From positions 232,883 through 296,882 of the forward strand of contig RSEF01000021.1 of NCBI GenBank assembly GCA_003993805.1: 64,000 nucleotides of DNA, read 5' to 3'. This DNA comes from Himantopus leucocephalus (lineage: Eukaryota; Chordata; Aves; Charadriiformes; Recurvirostridae). Under the pieces are notes generated by a model. It saw only the letters and a program-made list of their open reading frames with translations, was not told the origin of the DNA and searched no databases. The translations under genes were made by a program, and so were the position numbers. Shown piece by piece: positions 1-10,854 of the stretch. Position 1 is the stretch's first letter. Each line of letters opens with the position of its first letter.

Positions 1-2570
1 TCCCGAGAGCCTGGAGCGTGGCACTGGCGTGTCACTGGATCAAAGCTTTCGGAGCAGCCACCTACAGCATCTCCCACAGACGAGAAAGGGCTGATTCCTG
101 CCTGAATCAGCATTGCTCCTCAGGAAGCGGCGGCACTTTCCTCCTCATACAAACTGAGTCTATTCTTGAGGGAAGCAGCTGTCACCATTAGGGACTGTGT
201 CTCTGCTTTATAACTCTTGGAAAAATGGGTGGCTCTGTGGGTCTTAAATATCGTGGAGAGGGGCCATCATTAGGAAATTAAAAACATTTTTCCACCAGTG
301 GTTGATTTGGTTTTTGGTTTTCAGGTCAGCAGGTGCGTTGCAGGCTCTGGCTGCCCGGCTATGCACCTCTCGGCGCCCGCGTTTCGGCTCTGCTAAGCGG
401 GGAGGCGAGAGACTCCGGCTACCTGGGTTCTCTCCCCCGTCTGCTGCAGGTTTGCTGCCAGGGCTTGGGCACTTTCCAATCGACAAGACTGTTTCCCTAT
501 CTGCAAGCCGAGGGCGATGAGTGTTGGAGGCCTCATTACTATTAGAAACACGCTTTGAGTCCCTAGGTGAAAGACAGCAGAGGAAACAGAGTGGGCTTTT
601 TATGATTTATTACTTCGTGAAACTTCCTCCCAGGCTTTGCAAGCCAGCAACCCACAGAGACTTTCGTTTTGTGTCCCACACACATCTCCAGCCTTAAAAG
701 CCCCCTCTAGACATATTTTTTAATTGGCTTAGAATAAACCCAATACTTGGCATAGGATAAACATGAATCTGTTTGATTTCTACCTCCTTCTATAAAAGTG
801 AATTGGCATCCACTCCCTTCTCCCCCAGTCTCAAACCAGAGGGAGGGACCCTGCGTTACATCCCCTGCCACCCAGAGGCTTCCAAAGCGGTACGAGACAG
901 AGCCACATCTTCCCTAAAAGGTCCTTCTCTGCCCTATTTTGCTGCTCTGCCCAAGAAAATGCATCTAGCAGGAACATGGCAGGGGATAAACCCCCTTCTG
1001 AGCACATCTGTTTGTTTTTCTGTTTGAAAACAAGTGCCGGTTGGTACAAATACCTTCCCATATCCAGGTCTGGAAGGTCTCCTGGACTTATGAGGGGGGA
1101 AATGGAGCTTCCGATTTCGGCTTGCGCAGAGTCCTCCTCCCCCCTCCCTGTCCCAGCAGCTGGTTTAATAACCACCTCTCCTTTCTCTCCCCGGCTTTCT
1201 GCAAACCTTACCTGCAGGTTATTTCTCACAAAGTTGAAAATGCGGCTGTTTCTGGGGGCGGCAGCGCGACCTGGCGATGCACAGCAGCTCTGGGTACGGT
1301 GCTCGGCTTTTCGTCTCCCCAGTTCCTCCCGCTACAGGGGCTGGGACCTGCTCCGCTCTGGTTCTGGAGCGGTGCTTCGCTGCGGAGCGACGGGAGACGT
1401 CTCTGAGACAGGCTGGGGGATCCCACCGGGATGGGCCTGTTTCGCCGGGCGGCTGTTGATGCCGCTGGCTGCAGGAAAGGGATACAATTTCTCTACCGCA
1501 TCCGAGGATTTGTCCACAAGCAAACACCTTATTACAAAGAATTGGCTCGATGAGAGAGTAACGTATTATTGCTTTTGAACATTTGGCTTGAAGAGGCATC
1601 TCTCTCTGTCCATCTCCTGATGGATGTGTCTGCTGACTCAGGTACCTAATGGGCTTTCGGAGCTCATCGTGCATTTTTCTACTCCTTTTTAACTGGAGTT
1701 GTAGTCAAAGTATGTTTTTATATAAAGCCATTTGTGGAAAGATGTACATATTCATCTTCGTGCTTGATACCAGCCCCAAGCTATCTGTCCGCAGATACGT
1801 GGCAAAAATGTATTAAATGGTTTGACGTTCGAACCTGTGCTCAGTCCTCCGTTTGTCACGGTCACTTATCATTGACTGCCAGGCCAGCCGTCGCTTGCAA
1901 GGGGATTTGTAGCAAATAAACGACAAGTTAGTCATAAAAACACTTGCTGTTCAGTTCTGGAACATACGTGGGCAACGTGGAAAGAAAACTAATGAGACTT
2001 GCTTGGTGTGTGGCTGCTTCTTCCAGCACCCCGTATCCTCGGGATGCTTTGGACTCGGTCGCGAGCTTCAGGAGCGGAATCAAACTGGTTAGCGTGAGCT
2101 CGGAAACAGGCAGCAAGGCTGGCAGGGTGTGAGTCCAGGGAGGGCACAGCAACCAACTACCAACCCCTCTCTGCAGCCCAAAGGCACTTGAGGAAGAATT
2201 CCCCAAAAGCATTTGTTGTTTTGTTTCTTTTTTTAAAGTGCCCACTTACCATATTACTCATATTCTCCCTGCTTATGGCTCTGAAGAGGGTCGGGGGGCG
2301 CTGGCATTGTCATTTAAAAGACAGTATTCATTTGGATTCTTCTTTGAAGGCAGAAAAAAAAGTATATTTTCTAATTGCATCATCTAAAAATGGATGGATT
2401 GTAAGAGAAAAGTATGATGGTCATATGCCAGAAATAGGAAGCTGTAGGATGAAATCTAAAGGGAAGCTTGTTCCGTTACTTCCCGCTGTCGGGACACCCA
2501 TAGAGCCACAAACCAGCCCAACACCCACACCTGTGCTGAACAGCCAAAAAGCAGCGTTGAACATTTCTCA
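1..2570. other. Left flank with no recognisable gene
   Basis: I see no exon here that I can assign to a protein family. Open frames on both strands are short and have no recognisable domains. A moderately GC-rich, CpG-containing patch lies around 1230-1460. From human synteny, TMCO4 would be the next gene and would converge on HTR6, so its 3' exons or 3' UTR could lie here on the plus strand, but nothing in the sequence proves this. A plus-strand AATAAA at 1915-1920 is the only possible 3'-end signal I would point to. Confidence 0.4.
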
Positions 2571-2575
2571 TCAAA

Positions 2576-2581
2576 TTTAAT
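2576..2581 (-). terminator. Candidate HTR6 poly(A) signal (ATTAAA)
   Basis: The minus strand reads ATTAAA about 650 bases downstream of the HTR6 stop codon. It is the variant form of the poly(A) signal, and I saw no canonical AATAAA between it and the stop. The assignment rests on position and hexamer only. The true 3' end could lie elsewhere. Confidence 0.2.
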
Positions 2582-3230
2582 CCCCCGTAGTATACGCTGT
2601 TTGTCATTAAACACGATAGTTTCACTGTGTTGCAACTCACTGCTGTAACAGCAAACCCAGACAGACAACACTCCAAACCGGGCAAGGAAATTAAACTCCA
2701 AGAAGACGTGATGTTCTGTGGACTGGAGCAGCCCCAAACCTTTTGTCTGTGAGTGATGGGATGTGGTTTCCACCGGTCCTCTCGGTGTGCTTGGTGAGCC
2801 AGAGGGGATCTGCCGAGCTGCGTGAGTGGAAGCCGAAGACCAAGCCTTGGTTTGAGTCCAGGGAGACAAAGGCAGCCGGAAGGGTCTGGAGTCCGAGGTT
2901 CAGACCCACCGAGGTGAAAAGGCCACGGCTCTCGGAGGAAGGTGACAGATTGGTGATGGCAAGTGAAGGAGGGATGGAAAGAGAGAGAAACAAGGCAGAT
3001 TAATTCAGCAGTACAACGTGGCTTTGCACTACTTAAACCTACCCGCAGAAGCGCTCGGTGACAATGTCTTCTCCAAGGAGATGCACGTTGCATTTGACGA
3101 GGGTATCGAGGAGCTCTGCGTGGGCAGGGAGACGTCTTGCGGCAAATAGGCCCTCCGGAGAGTTTGCATGGGGCTGGGGGATCCTTCCCAGCACACAGAG
3201 GTCTGTAACCCCCCATCAGGATGTCCTTGC

Positions 3231-3650
3231 TCAGGCCACGGGGGTGCTGAGCTGCTTGGGCTGCAGCTCCGCCTCCGGGGGCTCCACCTCGAAGAGGTTG
3301 ACCAAGTGGCCGCTGGGAGCCGGGAGAGCCCGGGCGCCGTCGCCGGCCGGCAGCAGGCTGTGTTCGTTCCCCAGCGCCCCAGAGTCAACCGAGTCGGTCT
3401 CTGCCTGCAAGGTGAGGACGTTCTTGAGGGATGTGGCGGCACGGGGTCCGCTGTTGGAGTTCCTCATGGAGAGGGAGATGGCGCTGGGACGAGGCTCCCC
3501 CGAGCGCCGGCAGCAGGGCAGATATTTGCCCATGGCCCTCTTGAAGTCCCTCATGAAGAGCGGGTAGATGATGGGGTTCATGGTGCTGTTGCAGTACCCC
3601 AGCCAGGTGAGCACGTCGAAGAAGCCGGCCGGGACACAGCTGCAGACTGC
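3231..3650 (-). CDS. HTR6: HTR6 coding exon 3 (TM7 and C-tail)
   Basis: The exon follows a cccccgccag acceptor and encodes 139 residues and the stop. It contains ECL3, TM7 with NPIIY, helix 8 (MRDFKRAMGKYLPCC) and a long C-tail rich in Ser/Thr. The tail ends in an acidic VEPPEAELQP stretch that matches the DPAEPELRP end of human HTR6. Confidence 0.95.
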   Translation of the reverse strand, partial: AVCSCVPAGFFDVLTWLGYCNSTMNPIIYPLFMRDFKRAMGKYLPCCRRSGEPRPSAISLSMRNSNSGPRAATSLKNVLTLQAETDSVDSGALGNEHSLLPAGDGARALPAPSGHLVNLFEVEPPEAELQPKQLSTPVA

Positions 3651-6395
3651 CTGGCGGGGGGACACAGCAAGGGTTAGCAGCGTCTCCCACTTCGGCCCCA
3701 ATCCAGAGCGGTTTCCCAGGCACACCAATGTTTTCCTTTCAAAGGAACCCTTCAAAATCCTTTTGAAGGGTTTTTCCTTCCCGTTGCTCCCTGGGGAAAT
3801 CACATCTTTGGTCCCAGAGGCTTTCCAGCAAGACCTGCAGGCATCTGAGATCCAACCCAGCTGGATTCAAAGTGAAAAGCTTTTGAAAACCCGACATTAA
3901 AAGAAAAAACACAAACATTTGTGCTTACCTGTGTCACGTTGGTGACGAAGAAGGGGAGCCAGGCCACGAAGAACATGCCCAGGAGGATGCCCAGTGTCAG
4001 GCTGGCCTTCAGCGCCTTCTTGCTGTGCTTATTGGCGAACCTCCTGCTCTCGCTGCCGGCCGCGGGCTGGCTCGGGGCACAGGGATCCTGCAGTGGGAGA
4101 CAGGGCGGTGAGCGAGCACTTCTCCCCGGGCCGGAGCTGCCGGCACCGGTGCCAGCCTCCCACCCAAAAAAAGTGACGTTTGGTGCTGCAAATCCTGAAA
4201 AAAAACCCCGCTGATATTTGCCTTCTTGCCAGAGGCAGGAGGGTGGCACAGACCGCAGTCCCTGAACCATAAATCAGGAAGAGGAAGCAATAGAAACCCT
4301 CAACATTGAGAGGTTTGGGGTTTTTTTTTTACTGCTTTAAGATGCTTCTTTTACAGAAAAATCCAACTCGGTCAATGTTTTGGTGAGGATAAAGCATGCC
4401 CTAAAGAGGCAGCTCTAGCTGCTGATTAGAGCAGCAAACTAATTATATTTTTAAAAGCAGGATGCCAAACGTTTCAGCCTACAAACACCATAACTAACTC
4501 AGTCTTCCATCCGCTCTTGCAATCTAAAATTAAGTCATTATCTCAGCCCTCCGCCGTAATTAAACGAGGCCCCGTTGCCACTCAGCTTCCTGCCCAAAAA
4601 GAGCACAAAAACCCAGTTAAAAAGATGAAACCCGAGGGCTCCCTGGCTGACACCTTCTTTTCCACTCGCCCGGAGCCGATTCGGGGCTCCCCGGAACCTG
4701 CTGGGACACTCGCCTCTGCTGAAACACGGCGGGTGGATGTCGGTTCTCCACGGCAGAGCAAAGCACCTGAGCATCCCCCCGTCCCCCCACCGCGGCAGCA
4801 CCGGGGCCGCAGGGCTGCGGCAGGTTGTGTTTGTAGAGTCCCAAACCCTGGCACCCATGGGGAAAAAGAAACACTTCACGATATTGTCTATTTATTCTTT
4901 GATTCTAATTTTGCTGTTGAAAGCGGGAGAGCTGTCCCGGTCAGAGAGTCCCGGCTCCTTTCTTAAAAGAGAGAGAACAAACTAAATCAAGGTATTTTAA
5001 AGGCAATTGAGTTTGTCTTGTCTCTGTAGGATATGAGGTCAATAAAGCCTATTACGAGGAATTAAAGCTGTTAGATTTAGCGGCAATTACCTTCTCCTGG
5101 AGAAATACAAACAAGTGCAGCCACGTTTTGGTTATAAAAAACACACACACTGGTTTAACCAGCGACCGAGTAAGGAGGTATTTTGCGGTTCCCATTATAG
5201 AGCAGGTAACAAAAATAGAAGCTGGCTGTTCAAAATAAGGTGCTCTCCAGAATTTGGTATTTGCTCTTATTTAAGCTCCTTCTCCCCCATATGTCTCACG
5301 CCCACCAACGGCCAAGATTTACGAGTGGAAAGTCAGATAAGATTAAAACCCTCCGGGATGACGCTAGCCAAGAGGGGGGCGAAACTGCATTTATTTTGTG
5401 CTGCTGAGCACTTTCGCCTGTATCTTAATTTATTTCTCTCTTCTGCTTCTGCTCATGTTGTTTCTGTGCTCCTGAGCAGCTTAAAAGCGCACCATCCCTG
5501 GGACAAGACATGGGCCACCTCCGAGGACACCGTGGAGCAGCCATCCTCCCATCACGGAGGTGGATGTTGCCCAAAATCGCCCTCCCTGCGGTTGCCAAAG
5601 CCCTTTCTCCCGAAGGCACTGAACCACGGGGGTCTGCAAGGAGCAACGTCACCATGACCACCTTACCTGTGGCGTGGTCTCGTCGGTGGTGGTGGTGGCC
5701 ACGTTGGAGGCGAGGGAAGCCACCTGCACTGCTTGCTTGCGGGCTGCCAGGAGGATGCGGCAGTAGGTGAAGGAGATGGCGGCGGACGGGAGGAAGAAAG
5801 TCAGGCAGGAGGCCACCAAGGCGTAGGGCAAGCTGACCAGCAGCCGGCACTGGTCCTCGTCCGCCCGGGAGGTGATGTTCGGGGACCGGACCTCAAACTC
5901 CAGCTCGTGCCAGCCCATCTTGATGGGCAGGAAGGAGGCCAGCGCAGCCAAGGTCCAGGTGGCCAAGATGAGCCAGAGGGCTCTGCAGGAGGTCATTCGC
6001 AGCTTGTATTTGAGGGGGGAGATGATGAGCAGGTAGCGGTCCAAGCTGATGACGCAGAGGTTGAGGATGGAGGCGCTGCAGCACATGACGTCGAAGGAGT
6101 ACCAGAGGGAGCAGAAGTCGCCCTGCAGCACCCAGCGGCCGTAGAGCTGGTTGAGCATGGCGGGGGGCATGACCACCAGCCCCACCATCAGGTCGGACAT
6201 GAAGAGGGACACCAGGAAGTAGTTGGAGGTGTTGCGGAGGGAGCGCTGGGTGACGATGAGGAGGATGAGGAGGAAGTTCCCCGCTGTGGTCAGCAGGATG
6301 ATGAAGCAGAGGAAAGCGGCCACCCAGCTGCTCCCCACCAGCAGCGAGCGCTCCCCCAGCACGCTGGCATTGGGGGCCCCCAGATCGCCCTCCAT
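3231..6395 (-). CDS. HTR6: 5-hydroxytryptamine receptor 6 (three coding exons)
   Basis: Class A GPCR for serotonin. In the known family it couples to Gs, raises cAMP and acts on the neuronal plasma membrane and cilium. Joining 6395-5667, 4087-3929 and 3650-3231 gives 435 aa in frame with phase-0 GT/AG junctions; human HTR6 is 440 aa. Visible marks are N1.50 at about residue 40, D2.50 at 68, the amine-binding D3.32 at 102 (FDVMCC), the DRY motif at 119-121, C95 and C183 for the TM3-ECL2 disulfide, the TM6 core WLPFF from 286, NPIIY at 321-325, and CC at 342-343 as a possible palmitoylation site. Sequons are N9 and N173. The ATG at 6395 was chosen because TM1 begins about 20 residues later, as in the family. 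The frame stays open upstream (to 6569), but that part is not receptor-like. All motifs are intact, so the gene looks functional. Confidence 0.96.
3929..4087 (-). CDS. HTR6: HTR6 coding exon 2 (ICL3 end and TM6)
   Basis: This 159-bp exon encodes 53 residues (244-296). It starts after a ctgcag acceptor and ends in CAG followed by gtaagc. It carries the basic KHSKKALKAS segment at the cytoplasmic end of TM6, which is close to the human KHSRKALKAS, and then TM6 with the WLPFF core. Both junctions are phase 0, so skipping this exon would keep the frame but remove TM6. Confidence 0.95.
4088..5666 (-). other. HTR6: HTR6 intron 1
   Basis: This intron of about 1.6 kb has a gtaagg donor and a ctgcag acceptor. 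The middle (about 4320-4560 and 4970-5450) is AT-rich. I see no coding exon in it. Intron 2 (3651-3928, 278 bp, gtaagc to gccag) is equally plain. Confidence 0.85.
5667..6395 (-). CDS. HTR6: HTR6 coding exon 1 (TM1-TM5, start of ICL3)
   Basis: This exon encodes residues 1-243, from the extracellular N-terminus through TM5 into the third cytoplasmic loop. It ends with CAG and is followed by a gtaagg donor at 5666-5661, phase 0. The end of the exon carries a run of four Thr codons followed by DETTPQ, corresponding to the ASETLQ region of human HTR6. The second extracellular loop (about residues 161-183) is longer than the human loop as I remember it and carries the N173 sequon. Confidence 0.95.
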
Positions 6396-6690
6396 GAGGA
6401 GCCGGGTGGCGGGGCTGGCTCTGGAGCTGGGGGGACGTTCTCCGGCCCTGACCTGTGCTAGGTGATCATCGCCGGAACCAGCTCCAGGGGAAGAAGTACC
6501 ATCTCTCAGTCTCTGCTCTGTGTCCGTCCTCCTTTCTCCTCTCCTCCTCCTCTCGCTCTCTTCCCTCACTCTCTCTCTTCACTGGCAACCAGGGCAGAGT
6601 GACATTCCCAGGAGCCGATCAGCAGCAGCGAGGTTCCCCTCCCCATTACTCACATTTCCTTGTCCCTGCGAATCCCTCTGAACTGGGATG
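6396..6690 (-). promoter_or_regulatory. HTR6 5' UTR / proximal upstream region
   Basis: This is the GC-rich minus-strand sequence just before the HTR6 start codon. The frame stays open back to 6569, but the translated sequence there is Arg/Ser/Glu-rich low complexity (plus-strand CTC/TCC runs at about 6530-6580), so I treat it as untranslated. The context of the start codon is mediocre (C at -3, G at +4). No TATA box is evident, and the transcription start is unknown. Confidence 0.45.
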
Positions 6691-6694
6691 TCCC

Positions 6695-7010
6695 TGGACA
6701 CGGCTTCTGGATGCTGGGGATGCTCTGGATGCTGGGATGCTTGAGATGCCAGGGATGCTCTGGATGGCGGGGTGCTCGGGATGCTCTGATGCTCTGGATG
6801 TGCTGGACCAGGGACTAATCTGGACCCCAGGATGCTCTGGATGCTCCAGACACTGGGATGCTCTGGACCTCAGAATACTCCAGATGACAGGGATGCTCCA
6901 GATCCCAGAATACTCTGGCTGCTGGGATGCTCCAGACCTCAGGATGCTCGAGATGACAGGGATGCTCTGGATCCCAGGATACTCCAGCTGCTGGGGATGC
7001 TTTGGACCCC
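6695..7010. repeat. Degenerate minisatellite upstream of HTR6
   Basis: The motif GGGATGCTCTGGAT and its variants recur throughout about 315 bp as degenerate copies. A higher-order period of 69 bp is clear between 6858-6926 and 6927-6996, which align along their whole length with few substitutions and one extra base. Because the period is a multiple of three, both strands stay open: a 146-aa frame on the minus strand (7086-6646) and long plus-strand frames. I read these frames as by-products of the repeat. Confidence 0.85.
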
Positions 7011-7190
7011 CGACGCTTGGCTGTCTGCCCCCCAGCTGTGCTTGGCTACCTGCAGAGCTCTGTCCCCCGGGGCAGCGGGGTCCCACCGAGCTCCTCCGTG
7101 CCCGAGCTCTGCTGCTGCCGCAGCCAGAGACAGCAAGGAGAGGCAGAGCAGCCCCGAGGCGAGTACGGGGATGCTCCCAGCTAAGCTCAT
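6939..7190 (-). other. ORF with signal-peptide-like N-terminus (uORF or first exon?)
   Basis: This is an 83-codon minus-strand frame. Its first 27 residues look like a secretory signal: a short polar start, the hydrophobic core GLLCLSLLSL, then an alanine run as a possible cleavage site. About residue 47 (plus-strand 7050) the sequence reads GCAG followed by gtagcc, which could be a weak splice donor. Beyond that the frame runs into the minisatellite and loses protein character. The start context is weak (C at -3). I recognise no family. It may be an upstream ORF of HTR6, a first exon of an unannotated secreted peptide, or chance in GC-rich DNA. Confidence 0.2.
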
Positions 7191-7267
7191 CCGTGAGGAG
7201 GAAGATGCAACACGCCGGAGTGTGGGAAGGTGTTTCTCCCCCGGCAGAGGTGCGTCCAGTGTGCAGG

Positions 7268-7302
7268 GGTGTGTGTGTGAGTGTGTGTGTGTGTGAGTGT
7301 GC
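7268..7302. repeat. (TG)n microsatellite
   Basis: This is a TG dinucleotide run interrupted by two GAG steps, in the region upstream of HTR6. A short (AAATG)3 run follows at about 7408-7424. Confidence 0.9.
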
Positions 7303-10300
7303 AGGTGCCAGCCAGACTTTTACCTGCCGCTCTGTGATGCACAGAAAAAGCGGCAGAAATGCCGATTCGGAGGAGGTGGGGCTGGGGGTGGGGGGGGAGA
7401 GGAGGAGATGAAATGAAATGAAATGCTAATGAAAACAGGGATCTGGTCTAAACTCCACAAAGTGGCAGCCAGAGAGTTCCCTTTTCCACCTTAAAGAGAC
7501 AGCCAGCACCGTGCTCTGCCTCCCCTCCGCACGCCGGAGACCCCGCGTTCGCCTGCCAGGTGGGCAGCGGCCCACGGGCCAGCGGGTCTGCGGCTGGGCC
7601 CAGCCGGCGGCACCGAGCGCCAGGCTCCATCCTCCGCGCCAGTCGATAAAAAGCAAAATTTTGCAAAGCCAAATAAAAAGCAACAAAACCTGCACGCAAC
7701 AGCCCACAGTTGCCTGCTCAGAAAGCAGCCAGAGGCACGGGAAGGACTTGCTGGCTGATTTTCCAGCAATCTGCAGCCAGGGACGGAGGGTGTGAGCAGA
7801 TGCCAAGGGAAAAGGCTGCACCCGCGCCGGGACAGCCAGGGGTCTTGCCCCTCCGCTCCGGGGTTGTTTGGGCTGGCCTAAGGTCCATGTCTTCGCAGGG
7901 GCAACCCCCGATGGACCCACCGCAACTTGCCCTTTGGCAAGTGGGAGGCAACACGTCAGAGGACACAGCAGGTCCCGCTGGCTTCTTCATCCCTTCATCT
8001 AGTTCAGAATATGCTTCTGAGTCTCGAAGTGCAGTTAGGTATCCCATGCTACCACCTCTACGTGTCAGAGCCAATGCCTCGGGGTGCTTGGCAGGCACTG
8101 ATTATTTTTTTTAATTACCCAGCTGCCAAAAGGTTTTTTTTTTCTTCCAACAAATGGCTGCAATTTCTGTTGGGGGGAGACCAGAGCTGAGGGCACCGAC
8201 TCCAGCACAAAGCAGAGCCGTGTGTGTGTCTCCGTTGTGCCCCTGGCACCTACCCCTGCGGTCACAGGGGCAGACATTGCCCTTTCCTCCCTGCACCGCC
8301 ACCAAAGCTTTTGTTAACACGCTTCCCCTGGGAAGACCCTGCTGCAGATGTGCGGGCAAGCACCAGCTGTGCACGCCGCACGCCCACCAGCCCTGTCCTG
8401 CTGCACCCCCAGCGCCATCTGCGCTGCCCCAGCCACCCGCCCCAGAACAGAAATCTGTCTCTTTACCAACATCTACTTTTCTAATCACCTTTTCAACAAC
8501 TTCATCTGCTTTTCTCAGTGGCTGAATGGGCAATTCAGGTCTCTTGACCAAGGGATGGGGAGACGCAAAGCAGGGCTCACCTCTGTGCACGGACACAGCC
8601 CATACGCGGCCCATATTCCCCCAGGATCTCCGTGCCACTGGAAAGCTGTTCACTGGGAAACAGCTGCCGTCACTCGTAGCAGGACAAGCTCTCCTGGGAG
8701 TTTGTGCACGGTGTCTGCCCTCCCTCTGCTTCCCCAGGACCCTCTCCTTGGATGCTCCCAGCCAAACCTCCCCGGCCACCTCTGCGTCACTCCGTCCTGG
8801 CAGGCATCCCAGGGCAGAGCACACACACGCGAGGCTCTGATCGCAGCAGGAGGTTTCTTTAGAAAGGCGCTTGTACCAGGAAACCCTCACTTCCTCGTCC
8901 CATCTGTGCTGGGAACAAGCAAGAAAACCCACCCCAAGCCCACACTGCGGCAGCCTCCCCAGCTAGGATAAATCAATGCAGCAGCACAGATTGATCCCAG
9001 CTGGGTCCACGCTCGCGCTCAGCGAGGAAGTCATGCCACAGTGCAAAGCCATGTTTCCTTCTGAGCCCTGCTGCACCCCAACCTGAGGACCATCTCAGTT
9101 TATCTCCAGAGCTTTTGCTTCAGAGAAGGAGATTGGATCAGGAGTGCGTCCTCCACAACTAAGCGTGTGGGAGGTTTTGTACGCTTGGTTTGGATGTGTT
9201 TGCTGGGGAAGTGAATCTGAACTGATTGAAGTAAAATGTGTTTTAAAAAATCTGCCTTAAAATAAGGTCCAACTCCTACCGTTGCCCCTGCAAAAGCTTC
9301 TCTGCTCCGGCAGCTCTGCTGGCCTGTTTGTGCTCTCTCCCTGCGCTGCGTTTCTGGACACATCTGCAGAGGATCATGGTTTCCACCAGCTCTGCTCTCC
9401 AGTAACACTATCAGGGAAAGCAAAACCAGGTTGTCAACAGCCACCCAAGTGTCAACGTGGAAAAAAAAGGGCTGGTGAGGCGGAGTGAGTAAAACTGGAA
9501 ATCTGAGAGACTTTGGTGAGGACATCCAGGCAGTCCAAGGCTTAACGCAGCAGCCTCCAATAGTGCAATCTACTCTCAGGATCTCATCCCATCCTTTAAC
9601 TGGGATGGCTCCTTAGGGCAAATTTAGGATGGAGCCTGGCTAGCTACCTTTAAAAGACTGGTGTTTTCATCTGCAAAACAGCCCTCTAATGTCTGCCTCC
9701 ACTGAAGCTCAGGTTGTGTGGAAAGGAGGTGGAGACATTCTGCTCCGAACACCTTGAACTGCAGCTCCTGGAGTTGACAGGAACAGTCCCCCTGCTAAAC
9801 CCAGCTCCTGTTTTCACTGTACACCAATAAAAGGGCTACGTGATGGTGGTTGGTGACAGCATGGGTTTCTCTACCTTTTCCTGCCTCCTGGCTCTCCCAT
9901 AAAGCTCCTGACCTTGGGAGGACACTTCACAGCCTAAAAAAATTATCTTAACGCACAGGACACCTTCACTCTTGCCAGGGCCCTTCCTTTTCAGCCCATC
10001 CCCTTCGTTGTGGCAATTACTATCTTAATGCAAACCCTCTCCTGCTTCACCACCCGGAGAGCTGCTCTCCAAACTTGTGCAGAGCCCCCAGAGCCCAGGA
10101 CTCAAAGAGCTGGCTGCACGGCACAGCCTCCTGCCCCTCCGGGAGCAGATGGGGCCTTCCCCAGGGTTGGGCTCGGGCAAGGGAGCATCATCTGATCGTT
10201 TCTGAGGGCACAACCATGCCGGGTGGCCAGGCATCAGCGGGACCCGAGGTTTGCAAGGGCACCCTCTGCCCTGCCCAGGGAACACTTGATCCACACGCCC

Positions 10301-10850
10301 TTGGAAAGAGCCCACTGGTTTTCCGCCAAGGCACTTGGGTCCCCTCCTCACCCACGAAGGGACGTCCATGTCCATGTCCAAGTTCGCCTTCCTCCACTCC
10401 AGAGGCACTCCTGGAGGCCATGAACATCTGGATGCCACGAAACGCGCTGGATCAAGAGTGTCACCTAGTGGCAACAGAGCTGATAAAGGTTGTGCGATCC
10501 CACAGAGACCCCACGCACTTCCCACACAAGTGGGACCCTACAGCCCTTAAACCTCCCGGCTGCAGCGACACGGGCCCTTGACTGCCACCACGCCTGGGCG
10601 ACAGCTGATGCGCAGGCTCCCCATGTCCACATGCAGCCCATATGCTGAGTATTTGGGGTTGGTTTTCCTTTTAGCGGCTCTCCCTCCTCCTCCCGAAATT
10701 GAACGCAGCAGAAAGCTAAAGGGAACCGTGGCTCTCCCATGCCCTGTACCCTCCTGCGCTGCTGTCCCGCCTGGTGTCCTGGTGTAAACGGCCTCTCCCT
10801 CGTCAGCACTGAGGAGCCTACTGCCAAAAACCAGACAGGCATCAGAGCAC
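7303..10850. other. Intergenic region between HTR6 and NBL1
   Basis: These 3.5 kb lie between the HTR6 upstream repeats and the NBL1 3' end. The sequence is GC-rich and mostly unique. Frames up to 273 aa occur on both strands, but none shows domain character or conserved composition. I see no RNA gene and no clear transposon. An A/T-rich patch at 7640-7690 and a hexamer run at about 10365-10380 are the only low-complexity spots. Confidence 0.6.
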
Positions 10851-10854
10851 TGAG

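Noticed and set aside
5733..6461. 242-codon plus-strand ORF
   Set aside because: It is antisense to HTR6 exon 1. Its Gly/Glu/Gln/His-rich composition is that of a GC-rich complement.
5649..6569. HTR6 exon 1 frame extended to an ATG at 6569 (306 codons)
   Set aside because: The extra N-terminal part is Arg/Ser/Glu-rich low complexity and unlike any receptor N-terminus. Codons after 5667 are intron (gtaagg donor).
6455..7411. 318-codon plus-strand ORF with repeated MLEMPGMLW-like units
   Set aside because: It is explained by the minisatellite with a period divisible by three. There is no domain and no splice or promoter context.
8111..8932. 273-codon minus-strand ORF between HTR6 and NBL1
   Set aside because: No recognisable family, no hydrophobic or domain structure, and an overlapping plus-strand frame of similar quality. 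It is consistent with chance in GC-rich DNA.
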